DNA of 64,000 nt from the NCBI GenBank assembly GCA_013396655.1, contig WBMV01005000.1, positions 147,213 through 211,212 of the forward strand. Reading direction: 5' to 3'. How positions within the stretch are numbered: the stretch's first letter is position 1; each line of letters begins with the position of its first letter. The notes below the pieces were generated by a model. The model was not told the DNA's origin. It made no database searches and saw only the letters and a list, made by a program, of their open reading frames with translations. This document shows, piece by piece, positions 1 through 12,214 of the stretch. The position numbers and the translations under genes were made by a program. Origin of the DNA: Campylorhamphus procurvoides. Lineage: Eukaryota > Chordata > Aves > Passeriformes > Dendrocolaptidae.

Positions 1-1036
1 ATACATCTACAATTGGCAGATCTAACTCATTCTTAAAAGCTGAATCAACAGCTTGAAGGATTGTTTCCTGGATTCTTTTCCACCTTTTCATTTCTTGATC
101 ATAATAATAGGCACTTATCAAACACAAATTATTTTCTGTATACTTTCATTCTGTCCTCTAAATTTTTTAAGGAATATTAATGATAACTCTTATTGAAGTG
201 GTTTTTAGTCACTAATGCAGCCATGCAGCCACTGCATTCATACTAAGGGGAGCAGGAGTCTTTCACTGGATAAAGTATTTTACCTTCTAAGATGAACACT
301 GCAGTTCTCTGGTTTGTTCCCCATAGTTCTGTAATGTGATGAGTAAGAACTTCCTTTATTTGCTTTCTTTGCATCAACATAAACTATGGTAGATTAGGGC
401 TAAAATGAATAGATATGTGTTCCACATCTTGCTCAAAGTATTCCTGTCTCCTGCTCTACCATGGAAAAATAAAGTCTTTTTTCTTTTTTAAATATAAGCC
501 AGTTTCTAACAGTGATAAATGATTATGCATTTATGTGTGTGGTCTTTTCCTGAATATCTACTGAGGTAATTTAATTTTATTTTGTGAAATTATGTATCAT
601 ATGTGTATCAATATACATCATCCCTCAGTTGTCTGTGATTTTTTTCTGTTGTTAGACCTTTAGCTGCTTCTGGTTTTGGGGTTTTTCTTTCGTTTCTTGG
701 TCTGGTTTTGTATTTGGTTGTTTGGGATTTTTTTTTATACTCACAAGAGGAGGAATAATATGATAACCTTCCAGGAAAGATTGTGTTTATTTTCTTTAGG
801 TAAACCAGTTAGTCTCCACTAAAACTTGTTGAAGATTCTCCACTCATATGGAATAGAAGTTCACAGTTGAGAGGAGCCAACTGGTTTTATGAGGCAATGA
901 GTGATTTTTCATGTCCAGAATGCACAGATGTGACACCAATGAACTGGATGGAAAACTACTCTTCATCTCATAAAAGTTGGATTTACCCATATTTCCCATT
1001 TCACCTTAGGTAAAAGCCAAACCTTTCCATGCATGG
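1..1036. other. Non-coding AT-rich sequence, no gene seen
   Basis: No open frame, splice-flanked exon or known repeat is recognisable. There is a T/G-rich low-complexity stretch at about 675-740. It may be intergenic or intronic. Confidence 0.6.
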
Positions 1037-1180
1037 TTAGAATCACCGAATCATTAAGGTTGGAAAAGATCTCCAAGGTCATCAAATCCAACCTTTGACC
1101 AATCACCACCTTGTGAACTAGACCAGAGCACTAAGTGCCATGTCCAGTCATTTCTTGAACACCTCCAGGGATAGTGAGCA
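1037..1180 (-). mobile_element. CR1 LINE 3'-end fragment
   Basis: The plus strand reads 'ttagaatcaccgaatcatt' and then 'aaggttggaaaagatc'. This is the complement of the CR1 3' tail (octamer repeat preceded by the conserved terminal untranslated segment). The match continues through 'cacctccaggg' and then fades, so only about 145 bp of the element remains. This is typical 5' truncation of CR1. The tail repeats are mutated (accgaat instead of atagaat), so the copy is fairly old. A minus-strand open frame spanning this fragment and the LTR at 1353-1937 is a chance fusion and not a gene. Confidence 0.8.
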
Positions 1181-1201
1181 GTTTTCTTCAGTCCCTCCTG
1201 T

Positions 1202-1230
1202 CCCCTCTCCTCCCACTTCCCCCCACCCCC
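1202..1230 (-). other. Potential G-quadruplex motif (minus strand)
   Basis: Four C-tracts of 4, 3, 6 and 5 bases lie on the plus strand at 1202-1205, 1212-1214, 1219-1224 and 1226-1230, with loops of 6, 4 and 1 bases. The minus strand therefore fits the G3+N1-7 quadruplex rule. It sits in otherwise unique sequence between a CR1 tail and an LTR. Folding in the cell is inference. Confidence 0.5.
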
Positions 1231-1352
1231 ACCTTCCTCAATATTCTTGTAATTGTCATATGTAAGAGACTGATCCTGCAAGGTTTTGTATAAATTGGAG
1301 AACTGGCAAAATGTCTTTGTGTTACTTATGACCAACATGTTAACTAATAGAA

Positions 1353-1937
1353 TGTGGAGGTTTGGGTTGGCTCCCTGCCAAACCCAGCTGTTGACTACAC
1401 AGATTCCCCCCCACCTCCTGAAAGAGAAAAAAATATACCAAAATAAAATTATAGTGAAATATATATATATATTCACATATATTACAGTTAGATACAATTA
1501 AACACTATGAATATACAGAACAAGAATCCCAAACAACCCCAAAAGGGAAAAAGGTAGGAAAGGGAAAGGGAAGAGGGACAAGAATGGGTAAAAATAAACC
1601 AAAACAGATACACACACTCAAAAACTCAGGGAAATAGCTCAATAAAGTAACTAACACAATAAACTCTCACCAAGCTCCCCTCAATAGAAGCAGGTCCTTC
1701 ACCTCTGCACAGATGGGACACCAGTTTCTCAGACAGGCCTCAGCTCATACAGATAAGAGTGATGCTGACACAGAGACTTGGTGTCCTCCAAGCATCCAAA
1801 AGGAAAAGGGAGAGGAACCTTCCTCCTCATCTTACATACCTCTGATAATGTGAAGGAATGGTGTGAAATACTTCCTTAGTCATGACCCTGTTACCAGGAA
1901 AGGCCTAGACCAAAACCAAGAAAACTAAACCACCACA
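1353..1937 (-). mobile_element. Solo LTR of an endogenous retrovirus (probably ERVL-like)
   Basis: The block is bounded on the plus strand by 'tgtggaggttt' (1353) and 'aaaccaccaca' (ending 1937), which are imperfect inverted termini of the TG...CA type expected of LTRs. Read on the minus strand it starts TGTGGTGGTTTAG and ends ...CCTCCACA. A 5-base flank 'tagaa' (1348-1352) faces 'aagaa' (1938-1942), a TSD with one mismatch, which fits 5-bp integration. Near the 3' end on the minus strand there is a T-rich tract ending 'ctctttcag' followed by a G-run. An (AT)n run lies at about 1458-1473. No internal retroviral genes adjoin it, so it is a solo LTR. Family assignment is inference from termini and TSD length; the strand is inferred from the G-rich 3' segment. 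Confidence 0.6.
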
Positions 1938-4900
1938 AAGAAGGAGTCACGCTGTAGGATGGTAAAGATATATTTTTTCAGTTCTTCCAAGACTTAGGAC
2001 AAATTGCATTATAACAGTTATTTATTTTGGTAGTTCTGCAAAATAGACTGTTAGGTTCGATTTTTTCATAGGCAACACAAATTTATCCTACTTTTCTTAT
2101 TCTTTTTTTTCTTTGCTTAACATATTTTTTTCATTTTCCTTACTTCTTCCTTTTCTTCTCTTCATTTGCAATCTTTCGTTTGAAAAACTTTTGTGATACT
2201 TACTTTAAAAGTTATTCACTTACCCACTTCATGTTGAAAGAATGAAGCTTATGCTGTTAGACCTTAAAACTTCACAAAATTCAGGCAGTCTTTCAGATGT
2301 TAGTAAGGCCTACCTACTATGAGGTAGGTAGAAGTTGATGATACTATAATGGCATATTGATATAATTAAAAATATCTTGTAATAATATTATTACATTATC
2401 TTGCAATAGTCTTGCATTTTTATCTGATGTCCTTTATTGTGTCTTTGCCCAAGCTGACTCAGGCAAAGATAGCAGGACCCTAGAAGTAAAATAGCCTCAT
2501 TTGCATTGTGCCACTCTAAAAAGCCTTGTACTGCCTTGACTTTACCAGCAAAGCAGCCCTAGTTTGGCAGTCACTGCCCTTCAGTGTGTACTATAAACAC
2601 ATCATCTCCAAATTAATTGGCTCTGCCATGAGGCAGCTACACAGGTAGAGTGCATTCAGTCAAGCAAGAGGTGTGCTTGACTGATCACTCAGGAATGCTG
2701 TAATTTTATTTTGAGGGACATGTCATTTTCTCTGGGCTATCAGATGAACTATAGTTGGCAAGTTCATAATCAGTGTTATGATGGACACTGAGTAACATGA
2801 AGCAGGGATTGAAGGGTAAAAGGAACTGTATTGTCTGATAGCCTTTTCTGAGCTGAGCAGAAATCACAGTTATGATGTCTAAAATGTCTGAATATCTATC
2901 TAGACATTTCAGATGTCTAAATTCCCTGAATACAGGTACAATTAGTGATTTTCATTGTCAATTCAGTCATTCCCAATCTCTTCTGTTCTGCTGTCCACCC
3001 TGTCAAATACAGAAAGTGCATGACATGCTGGAACTGCTCCAATAGCATAAATACAGACAATGTAGAGATGTTGTTGTAGCTGTTATGAGAGTATAATGAA
3101 ACAATAAACTAAATGTATAATCTTCCACTTGTCTTGGCTCACTGTATCACCCTTTCCCTTACTCATGGGCAGTTTTTATTCTTGACATAAGGCATTTCAA
3201 GATCAGTTCATCTTCTACTTCAAATCAGAAAGTGTTGGAAGCATCCTTAGGTTTCCTTCTATTTATGCCTTTAGCTGTAGCAGAAACTATCATACATTTC
3301 CTGTTGTCTGATATAGAGGGGTGCTATCTTTTGACTTTTACAGTTCTTAAGATCCTTGGATGATCCTTGTGGGATCCTTCCAATTCAGGATATTCTAGGA
3401 TTCCATGACTAATATTCTACTAAATCGTGGTTTGGATTTGGGAAGCTGACAAATTTTAGTCAAACTCATTTTCCACTATTAGAGTGGATCTTCCTTCCCC
3501 TAATTAAATTTCCTTAGATCCTATATTTGTTATTTTTAGATACATTGGAAGTTTGAATGGCCACAGTATCAGAGAAAAGTAAGGACTTTTATTTCTGTAG
3601 TAAATGGGTAATTAGTAATTCTGCTGAGACTGGTCCTATGCCAACAGGAGATAAATAATGGTACTTTACTTCCATTAGTGGTTCACCAGCTGTATCTGAG
3701 GGTTAAAGGACACCAGCACAGACTATTTCCTATTGCTGAATTTGACCCTATAAGCACTGCTCTTTCTTTCAGCTCTCCCATACCATACCTCAGTCACTTA
3801 CCTTACTTTTCAAGGCATGATCTGATCGCCTTTTTTTTTTTTTATCTCTGGGCCGACTTATTATCTAGAGAGTCTACCATCCCTTTGATAATTTTCAGGC
3901 AAGCATTTCTGCACTATCCTCCTGCCTCTCCCTATTGTTTGGAAAGAGCTTTCCAAAAACATGTGTGAAACCACAACTGTAGTTGCCTTTGAACTTTGCC
4001 TTTCAGTTTTCTATTTCTGTGATTCATTACACACAAATCCTTTCAACTGCACAATGAATCCTGTATCACTGTTCAGTTTTATTGCTTTCTTTCATCTCTC
4101 TTTATCAGTCTGTCTCTTACTTCAGACTAAAAACTCTTTGGAAAAACAGACTGTCTTTTTATGTTTGGTTTTTTTTTTTTCAGTCTCTGAACAGAAGATT
4201 ATCTCCTAAAAGATGCTTTTGTAGACTGTAGCATTATCTCCATTCTTATTATTGTAGATTCCTTGCACTTAAATGTGGTTAGTAAGGTTGTTTTAACACC
4301 TTCACATAAAAATGTTCATTTTACAGATTAATCTTATAAAACTACACAGATGCCAATATGAAATGGAGGTCAGGGTTCTTTTTGTTTGGACTATTACAAG
4401 TTTGCCAAATTTTATTTTATTCTTATACTTTAGGAAGTTATCTCTATTTTTCAAAGCACAGTATCTGTAATATTTAATTTAGAAGCAACAGAATGTTACA
4501 TGATATCAAGATTATAATTTAGTTGAATTAGAAATAGATAAAAATAAATAAAACATTAAAAGATGAAATTGTACATCAGAAAAGAGTAGTTCAAAATACT
4601 TCATATTGTTTCTGCTGAAATTTTATTCAGATCAGTTCAGTCCTGAGAAACTGGGAATTTTGATGAAAGCAGATTTTTCTGTGACAAATCTATATTTTTT
4701 AAAAAAATTCTTCAAGCTAAGTAGCCTTTGTTGTGCCACAATTAACAGAAATTATCTAACAATTAACAACATATCTATTCTGTGCTATATTTTCTATATT
4801 CATTGTGGCAAAAGTTTTATTACATTCCTTTCACACACCAGGATTATTTTTTTGCCTTGTATTGTCCAGTGCCAGTGATGTTTAAGCATTCTTGACATTT

Positions 4901-6179
4901 GTGAAGCTCCCTGGAATGCCTGTTGACAAAAAAGCTTTGCAGTACATGTTAAAAGAATACTCAGGGGAACTATCAGAATACAGTAAATCCTATTTCAAGG
5001 CCACCCAAAATGTTTTGTATATTGTGGCTTTAGACATTTACATTATCCGGTGGGTTTTGACAATTCCTGTTTAATTTAGCATCCTGTTTCCTCCCAATGT
5101 GACTGTAAGAAAATGGACCTGGTTTTTACTTCCTAGTTTTTATTCTCTTCTTTTTGTCACTAATGCAAACTTTTAAGTTGCCACTATCTACACACTTAGG
5201 TACAGGATGAAGTGCTGTGGAAAAATACTGTTTTTCAGGCTTCAGAACCTCTGAGCTCTTCTAAGTAAGTGCCTGATTAAATTGATGGATGCCATAAAAT
5301 TGATTTATTGCCTTGTCCAAACTTCTGTTGATGGGCATGGATGTTACAAGAAAATCCTTGTACGTGCTCCTTTACAAGCTATATGTCTTTATGGAACAGC
5401 TATGCTCCATGACATTTGACATTTAGTAGGCCATCCTTTATTTACACCAGAAAATTTGGCACAGATTTCTCTATGGACAGAAATCGATGCAAAGCTTTAA
5501 TTCTAAGTTTTAGAGAAATCATATGTGGCTAGAACTTTCCTGTGTCAGGAAAAACATCTATAAAAGCATCTTGGCTTAAAATAGAGTTTTAACTAAATTT
5601 AGCCCCAGTATATTTTTTTTCAGTGTAAAGTGAGGGGCATGGCCATAATTCCCTCTGATACTGACCAGCCAAGTTTTGCAGAGGAAGTTGAAAATCCTTT
5701 CTGCAGCAAGAGAAATCTGGAAGATCGACTTGTCAGATGATAATATTCAGCCCTAGCGTTATAAGTACTGGGAAAAGTAGGATCAGCATGGCATGATGTA
5801 GCAAAAATGTATTAAATTATATTTTACAACTGTCCTAAGGCCAAGAAGCCTTATTTAATTGCTTAACATTTTCTTTGCTGTGTTCCTGGAAGTTAGTAGT
5901 GTTGCTGAAGTCATTTTCCACCAGAGAAAAACAAGATCAAAGCTGTTTGTGTGAAAAACATGGAGAAAAGTGTGAAGACCATATTCTGACAGAAACCACC
6001 AGGAACGTTTTCATGATTTCACCAAAACTTAAAATTTACAGAATGAACATTCGAGAAATGGCCTTTTATGCAGTAAACTGTGCCCCAAAAGCTCTCTTAC
6101 ATAGCAAAGCAGTGGATCAAATGCAGATGTTACACTGTACTGTTGGACTGCTGAAACACATTCAGTGTTATTGGTAAAC
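1938..6179. other. Non-coding unique sequence, no gene seen
   Basis: This is AT-rich DNA with homopolymer T runs (for example 3831-3843). Small open frames at 3678-3968, 3961-4209, 4606-4878 and 4892-5074 have no recognisable domain and look like chance frames. A small inverted repeat, aaatgtct/agacattt, lies at 2882-2909. A 10-base direct repeat, gatgtctaaa, overlaps and follows it. Confidence 0.6.
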
Positions 6180-6543
6180 TGTTGAACACTTTTGGGCTGA
6201 AGACACCTTTGGCCTGGGAACGATACAGCTGTGAGCATGGGAAAGTGGACAAAAACAAGTCTATGGCCTTGGAGATGCCTGGGAAAGTAGAAGAAAGAAG
6301 AAAAACAACAGAGAAAAACAAGATGTGTTTTGAGTCTTACTGGTATGAGGAGAGATGTGAACTACCTATCAGAAGATGGTCTAAGACTCGTGGACAGAAG
6401 TGCTTGGCTAATAGAGTGTGACGTGTATATGTGGACAGATAAGAAAAAGTATAAAAGAGAAGCCTTCTGTTAATAAGGGGGTTGTCATTGATGGTTCTTG
6501 CTGTCTGTGTGTGTCTGTGTCTGTGTGTGTGGCTGCTGACGCA
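6180..6543 (+). mobile_element. Solo LTR, class II (ERVK/alpharetrovirus-like), with perfect 6-bp TSD
   Basis: A 364-bp segment begins TGTTGAACAC at 6180 and ends GCTGACGCA at 6543. It is flanked on both sides by the identical 6-mer 'gtaaac' (6174-6179 and 6544-6549), the mark of retroviral integration by a class II-type integrase. Inside, a TATA box (tataaaag, 6450-6457) lies about 20 bases before an AATAAG-type polyadenylation signal (about 6472). The R region is therefore very short, followed by a GT-rich U5 ('ctgtctgtgtgtgtctgtg', about 6501-6519). This arrangement resembles short avian class II LTRs. No gag, pol or env remains next to it, so it arose by recombination between two LTRs. 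Open frames overlapping it are not genes. The perfect TSD suggests moderate age at most. Confidence 0.85.
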
Positions 6544-9500
6544 GTAAACCACACACACTGCAAAATTTTATGTGGTGGAAGGAATTAAGGGCCCCTTGGG
6601 AGCTTATTTATATCTGATGAATGGTAGTGAAGGGCCAAGTGATCTATTACACCCAGTACTTCTTTTTCAGTGTAGCCCTTGTAATTTTGAAAGCTCTGTT
6701 ACAAAGAAATGTGTCTGATTGAACAAAATGCCTTGACTATATCTTCACTATTCTATGGATGGTGTACAAAACTGAAATACTTAGGCATCCAACTATGCCA
6801 GTTTACAAAAAAAGAAATATATGAGTTGCTTTTGAACTCTGTCATTTCTTATTGTCTATGATGGATTTTTAAATCTCATGAAAAAGTAATGTTCAGCAGT
6901 TTTTAATCTACCTTTTAATTTGATATGTTGGTTAAGGACAAGCTGAAGTGCCTATTCAAAGTACATCCCTCAATAAAAATAATAGTTTAATTTTTTATTG
7001 TGATAACACAAAAGCCCCTGTAACCTTATTGTGACCAGTTGAGAACTTTTGTGTGTTTGTATAAAATACAACCAGTAATTCTGTTGGTTTCACAGATGGT
7101 CTGAGGGGCTTTGAGATAGGTAAATTAATTGGCACTTAGGTTACTTCAAATTGAATAATTTTAATAGCCATAGAAGAAAAGCTGACACTGGTTTCTCTGC
7201 TGAAACCATTAGTGATTCTACATGATAATAAAATATCCTTAATCAACCTATTAGGTACCCATGAACCAAGTTAACTGTTGTTGTTTACTAGTGAATATGC
7301 AAAGATTTTTTTTTGTTTGTTTGTTTGAACAATTCTATAAGAGCTGTACTTTTTGTCAGCTGTTTCTTTTCAGCAGTATTCACTTTGTGACAGAAATGTA
7401 TTTCCAAAGGAATGGTTCCTGACCTCAGAGCCAGCATTCTAAGGGCAGAAGGAGAACATCAAGTTTTTTGTACAGCTCAATAGGATTGATAAGCAGGCCA
7501 GAAGTCTGCATTCCAGAAAAATTTGAATGGGGTTGTGTAGAGCCTCATATTTGAACTTGCTCAATCACAGGTTAGCAACTCATAAGCTGAATCAGTCAAG
7601 TGCGGGAATAACATGTAGCGAAGGGGGAAGAGCAAGGAGGAATAGTGCTGGAGTTCACCTTTAATAAATACCATTGGGGATTAGAGAGGGATGTGTTCAG
7701 TGTGGAAGGGACCTCATAGGTCCTTTGCCTTTTGGAGAAAGGCATGGTGTCATTGACAACAAAGACATTCACCAGTTGCATGGTAGGAAGGTGGTGCATG
7801 TGAAAGTTTTAAGTGACCGTGTCATTTCAGGAGTGAGTCACAGGAGAAACTGCAGCATTAAAAAAGACAGCGTATTGTGAGGGAATACATGTGAAGGCAA
7901 GAACTGGCTGCGGAAAGGGAAACAGAAGGGTTATTTCTTTGAAATAGAGAACCACTTTATTTTGGTTAAGATCTGAACAGATGGAGAACTTAGCAGGGGC
8001 TGGTAGTCCAACCTGGACTGTGTGTACTCTGAAAGGTTATTCTAGGCAATATTCAGCAGATCCCCATAGGCTGAAATACATTTGCAGAGAGAACTAATAG
8101 AGCCAGTTGAAGTGATTAAACACATTTCTAAATAGAAACATTCATTTTTACATATCTTTAATCATGATGTTGAGAGGGGAAAGCTATGTCTTTTACATGA
8201 GGGTATAACTGATCCCTGAAGATCCAACTTATAAAATCATTTTGACCTTTATGCAACATTTGAGTGCTATAATTTGATCACTATATCACTACAGTCAGAA
8301 TTATATTTGATTCATTTAGCTACCCTCTCAATCAGCGTCCTGGTGCTTTCCTTAGTTTACTTGCTGATGTAGGATTCTGTAGAGGGGTTCTGAATCCTTT
8401 TCACATTGTTGGATTGGCAGGATATCTATATTTCCACAAAGATTTCTTAAATATTTCAAATCTCAGTTTACATCAATATGAAGGTTTATGAAATTCTTAT
8501 GCTTTCTATTAGTAAAAAAGAAAGTCCATGAAACACACAGACCAACATTTCATTAACCAAGAGGAGCCCTAAAAGGCAGATGGTGTCAGGTAACATAACT
8601 TTCATGTATGATTATTGTGTGCCTTGTAGCTAAAGGCATGGGGAGATAAAGTAGAAGAGAGGTCATGATACCTTGTCTGCATTCATTAAAAGGGACCCAC
8701 ATGTTCAGCATTATGTTGAATCCACATAAGTCTGTTGGTAACAATGAGTATAGTCTTTTGCAGTCATTATTCTCCAGGAATATTGAAAAGGGTGTGAGCT
8801 GGGACACTGGAATATGATTAACAGTGCACCACACTCAGTGATCACTAGTTTCTCTGACAAAAAAAATAAAACATCTCAAACAATCTTTCTATTTTCAATG
8901 CATATCATGTCTGTATTATCCCTCAGTAACACAATAACTCCAAAATGTAATGTGAAGAATAAATGATGGGGGAATATAGTTATTGTAATAGAAATATAGG
9001 TATAGTAACAATTATTTTGGAAATTTTGTTGTGACATTTTTCTACTTTTTTATTCTTGACTTAACTTCAACTTCTGAACTCTCTCTGGATGGACTAATAG
9101 TGAAAAACTCAAACTTATTAAATTGCCCCATGTTTACCCATATATTCCAAGAACTTGAGTTTTAGACTTCATCATATGTACCTTTGAAGGCCTCCTTGAT
9201 AATTTCTACAGGATTGTACTTTTCAGGTAATATAAAGTCAAATTCTGACTTTCTGTCCACCATTCAGGGGAATGTCTGAAATACAATGGAAATGTCTCAA
9301 TAACACCATAGTAATCACAAACAGAATTTGATCCAGAAAGAATAAACTGTCTATCAGATGTGCAGACAAAAATAATTTCAAAATCTATATCATGTCCTGG
9401 TAACTGAAAGGATGTTTTGGATTGTTGTCCTCAGTATCCACCAATATATGTACCTGCAATATACGTACTTTTAACATTTTCCCCAGATGTAAGCTGGGAC

Positions 9501-10439
9501 TAGGTCAAAACTGATCCTTGACGAAGCATGGAATGTGTAGCTTTAAAGGGTTGAATATATCCTTTATTTAATTCTCCTAAAACCTGAATGATTGCGTTCT
9601 TAGACAGTAATGAGAAGTGAAGATTCAAAATTTAGTCAATTAGAACACGTATTATTTTATAGCACAATGCAGTCTTGATTCAGACCTGAAATATCGAGGT
9701 ATTGTCAGAGCACAGAAATATGGAATTAATATTCATTTAGCAACCAATTTACTGGCTCAGGCTTAGACATGTTAGATTAAACCAGAAATGAAAACATCTG
9801 CCTCTATTTAAGGTTAAAAAGTAGCACAATTAAAGCTATGTAATAACTCACAGCCCAAATTTTTTTTTAATTTATTGATTTTATTTAGAGGTTTCCTAAA
9901 AGGTATTCAGCTATATTTTTAAATTGTGTATTATCAGCTATAGGCCTTTCTTCTTATGCCCCAGAAATTAACTTAAAATCTGTGAATTTTCATCTAGGAG
10001 TGTTTGGATGAAAGTGGATCTTCTGGACAATCATATGGATATTTCTATTTTGGGACTTTGAGTCCTTTAAACATATATGACAACTTTCCATCCAAAATTA
10101 AAAATGATAGCAGGTTTGTATAGTGAAAAATGATTAGCTATGGATTATCACCCACTTTTGCAATTAAAGATATTTTATTATAATGACTTGCCTTGTTACA
10201 GTAATTGCTTAAAAACAATGTTTTTTTTTAGTATTGTAACTGTCAGTGTGTTGTTCTTGACCATTAAACTTTATATTGTTCTCAAAAAATTAACTTCTAA
10301 AAAGAGGAAAATGTGTTGAATTGTTCAATGTATCATAAGAGTGTAATTATCCTCACTCATTGTTTTAACTCCTGTCTAAATTTACATGCCCAAATACACT
10401 TCTTCAGAATTTATTAAACCATATTAGGAACTTCACTGA
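6544..10439. other. Non-coding unique sequence, no gene seen
   Basis: I see no recognisable element. A (GTTT)n-like run lies at about 7310-7326. Somewhat less AT-rich sequence at about 7560-7880 has short overlapping frames on both strands, with no protein family evident. Confidence 0.55.
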
Positions 10440-10700
10440 AAATTAAACTTGGACTCCCATTCAGCATTTAAAATCCCAATTCAACACAACATTTAAGCCT
10501 GTGCTTAAATGCATCCCTCTTCAGGAAAGCTAAATCACTGAAGCACATGCTTACATTCACTTTTGGAAATGAATTGGCAGCTGGAATAGAGCCTAAGGAT
10601 TTAAGCCAAACCAAGCTGAAGTCAATAGAACAAATGCCATTGATTTCAATTGGCTTTGTGTTAGGTCCCAGACACATTTGACTTATATGGCTAAATGAGC
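10440..10700. repeat. Ancient interspersed repeat relic, class uncertain
   Basis: The segment contains 'gtgcttaaatgcatccctc', 'gaagcacatgctta' and the inverted pair tgaagtcaat (10617-10626) / attgatttca (10639-10648). These motifs are reminiscent of an old amniote interspersed repeat, rich in 'cacatgcttaa' and 'gacttcaatgg' words, that I recall from bird and reptile genomes. I cannot name the family. The copy is strongly decayed. Confidence 0.4.
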
Positions 10701-11099
10701 CCTTTTTCAGAGGACAGGCAGCTTCTTGGAATCACAGATTTTGTAAGAATTGAGTGCATTTGTTTTATCAAAAGAACCTGGAGTTTTAGGGGTGTTCTTT
10801 GTTAGATAACTCTTGGGTCTGCACAGTGATCCAGAATCTCTCAGCCCATAGCGTAGCTGTGGTTAAACAGTTAAGACTGCTAAACTTAATGTGCACAGGT
10901 TTATGTGTGCAGGAAGTTTGAAAAAAAAAAAGTTTTAATGTGGGAAATGAGCAAACATTGTGAATATATTTTCTGAAAAAGAAAGGGTTTATTTGGCTGA
11001 TTAACGTACACACTGGGCAAACTTATAGAAGGGAAACTTCTATGAAGTTACTTACCAGGAGTTATATTCCATTAAGGCAGCCTTAAAACTAAAAAAGCT

Positions 11100-11245
11100 T
11101 TGAGGCAGGAAGAGCACTAAAGAAAGGTGTCATGTCAGGCCATACCTGTTCTAACCCATCTCCAGCCACAAAACCAATCTGGTGTTGGAAACAGAACACA
11201 AGGCTGGATGGACCTTTAGTGGCATGTTCTTAATTCCTAAGTCAC
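11100..11245 (+). repeat. Ancient CR1/L3-like 3'-end relic
   Basis: The stretch 'aggctggatggaccttta' and the preceding 'ggtgttggaaacagaaca' resemble the 3' untranslated end of old amniote CR1/L3-type LINEs, which typically carries a 'ctggatggacctttggtctg'-like sequence. Only about 150 bp is discernible and it is heavily mutated. The call rests on one short motif cluster, so it is tentative. Confidence 0.35.
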
Positions 11246-12214
11246 ACCATAAATTCATGTCCTTGATGCTTTTTTCTGTCAAATTATTTCCATGTTTTTA
11301 AATATGAGATTGTACCGGCACTGTCTTCTGAATAATTACATTAAAAGCTTCAAAAGACCTTATAAAATTTTCCTTTGAGACAAGTTAAGACTCTGATAAA
11401 ACAATAAGCTCTTTGATAACTTAATATAGAGCAGATGAGTTTCAACAAAGCTGGATTTCAAACAGAGTAGCAGAACCTGATGTTTTATACTAAGTTGAAC
11501 TTCTCTCTTACACTACAAGAGCTTAAGATAAGCAAGGCCAAGGAGCATCTTGACTCTTTACCTCCAGCGGTAATAGCTGACACTGAAACAAATTATTTTA
11601 CAAGGCTTTTTACTTTATTTTAATTGTTCTTAGAATTGATTCTGAGCTGGTGGAATTTGATTTCCCAAGTGTAATGATTTCTTTAACACTGCCGCAGGAA
11701 GTATGGCTTATAGGAGAGGCTGTGAAAGCCTACAAGAAAATGGTTTCCCTATGGAATTGTGCCTTTCCCTAAACTAAACACTGATAATGTGCTCATTCTG
11801 ACAAGTTTTTAGCAGCAAAAATTCAAAGCACTTAGATCTACACTGTTAATTTCAACTTTATTGCTTTATTTTTGAATGGAAACAGCATTTCATATATCTT
11901 TTGATATTACAGAATGTGATGTATTTCAATAAAATTTTATTTATATTCCTAAGTGGTCTTTTTAATTTCTGTTCAGGACTTCTGAATTTTTCTTCAGTTT
12001 AGTGTCATATCAAATTTTAAAAGAGAATTTCTAAGGGAAGGAATGCTATTTTATGAGCTGTCTTAATGGTCCTTTTTTCCCCTCAATGGATTGCTTATTA
12101 AACAATCCATTACATATAAAAGTAAAACTCTGTATCTTCTCACTGTTGTTGGTAGCACTGTGAAAGGTGGTGTTCACTCAGAAGGGTTATACCATTAGCA
12201 ACATGACCTTCGTT
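11246..12214. other. Non-coding unique sequence, no gene seen
   Basis: AT-rich with no recognisable gene or repeat. It ends at the 3' tail of the CR1 copy that starts at 12215. Confidence 0.55.

Noticed and set aside
1054..1497. 147-codon minus-strand frame, the longest outside clear CR1 or LTR bodies
   Set aside because: It runs through a CR1 tail, a C-rich tract and part of an LTR, so it is a chance fusion of repeats.
4892..5074. 60-codon frame with a protein-like composition
   Set aside because: It is short and isolated, with no flanking splice signals and no recognised family; a chance frame is the simpler reading.
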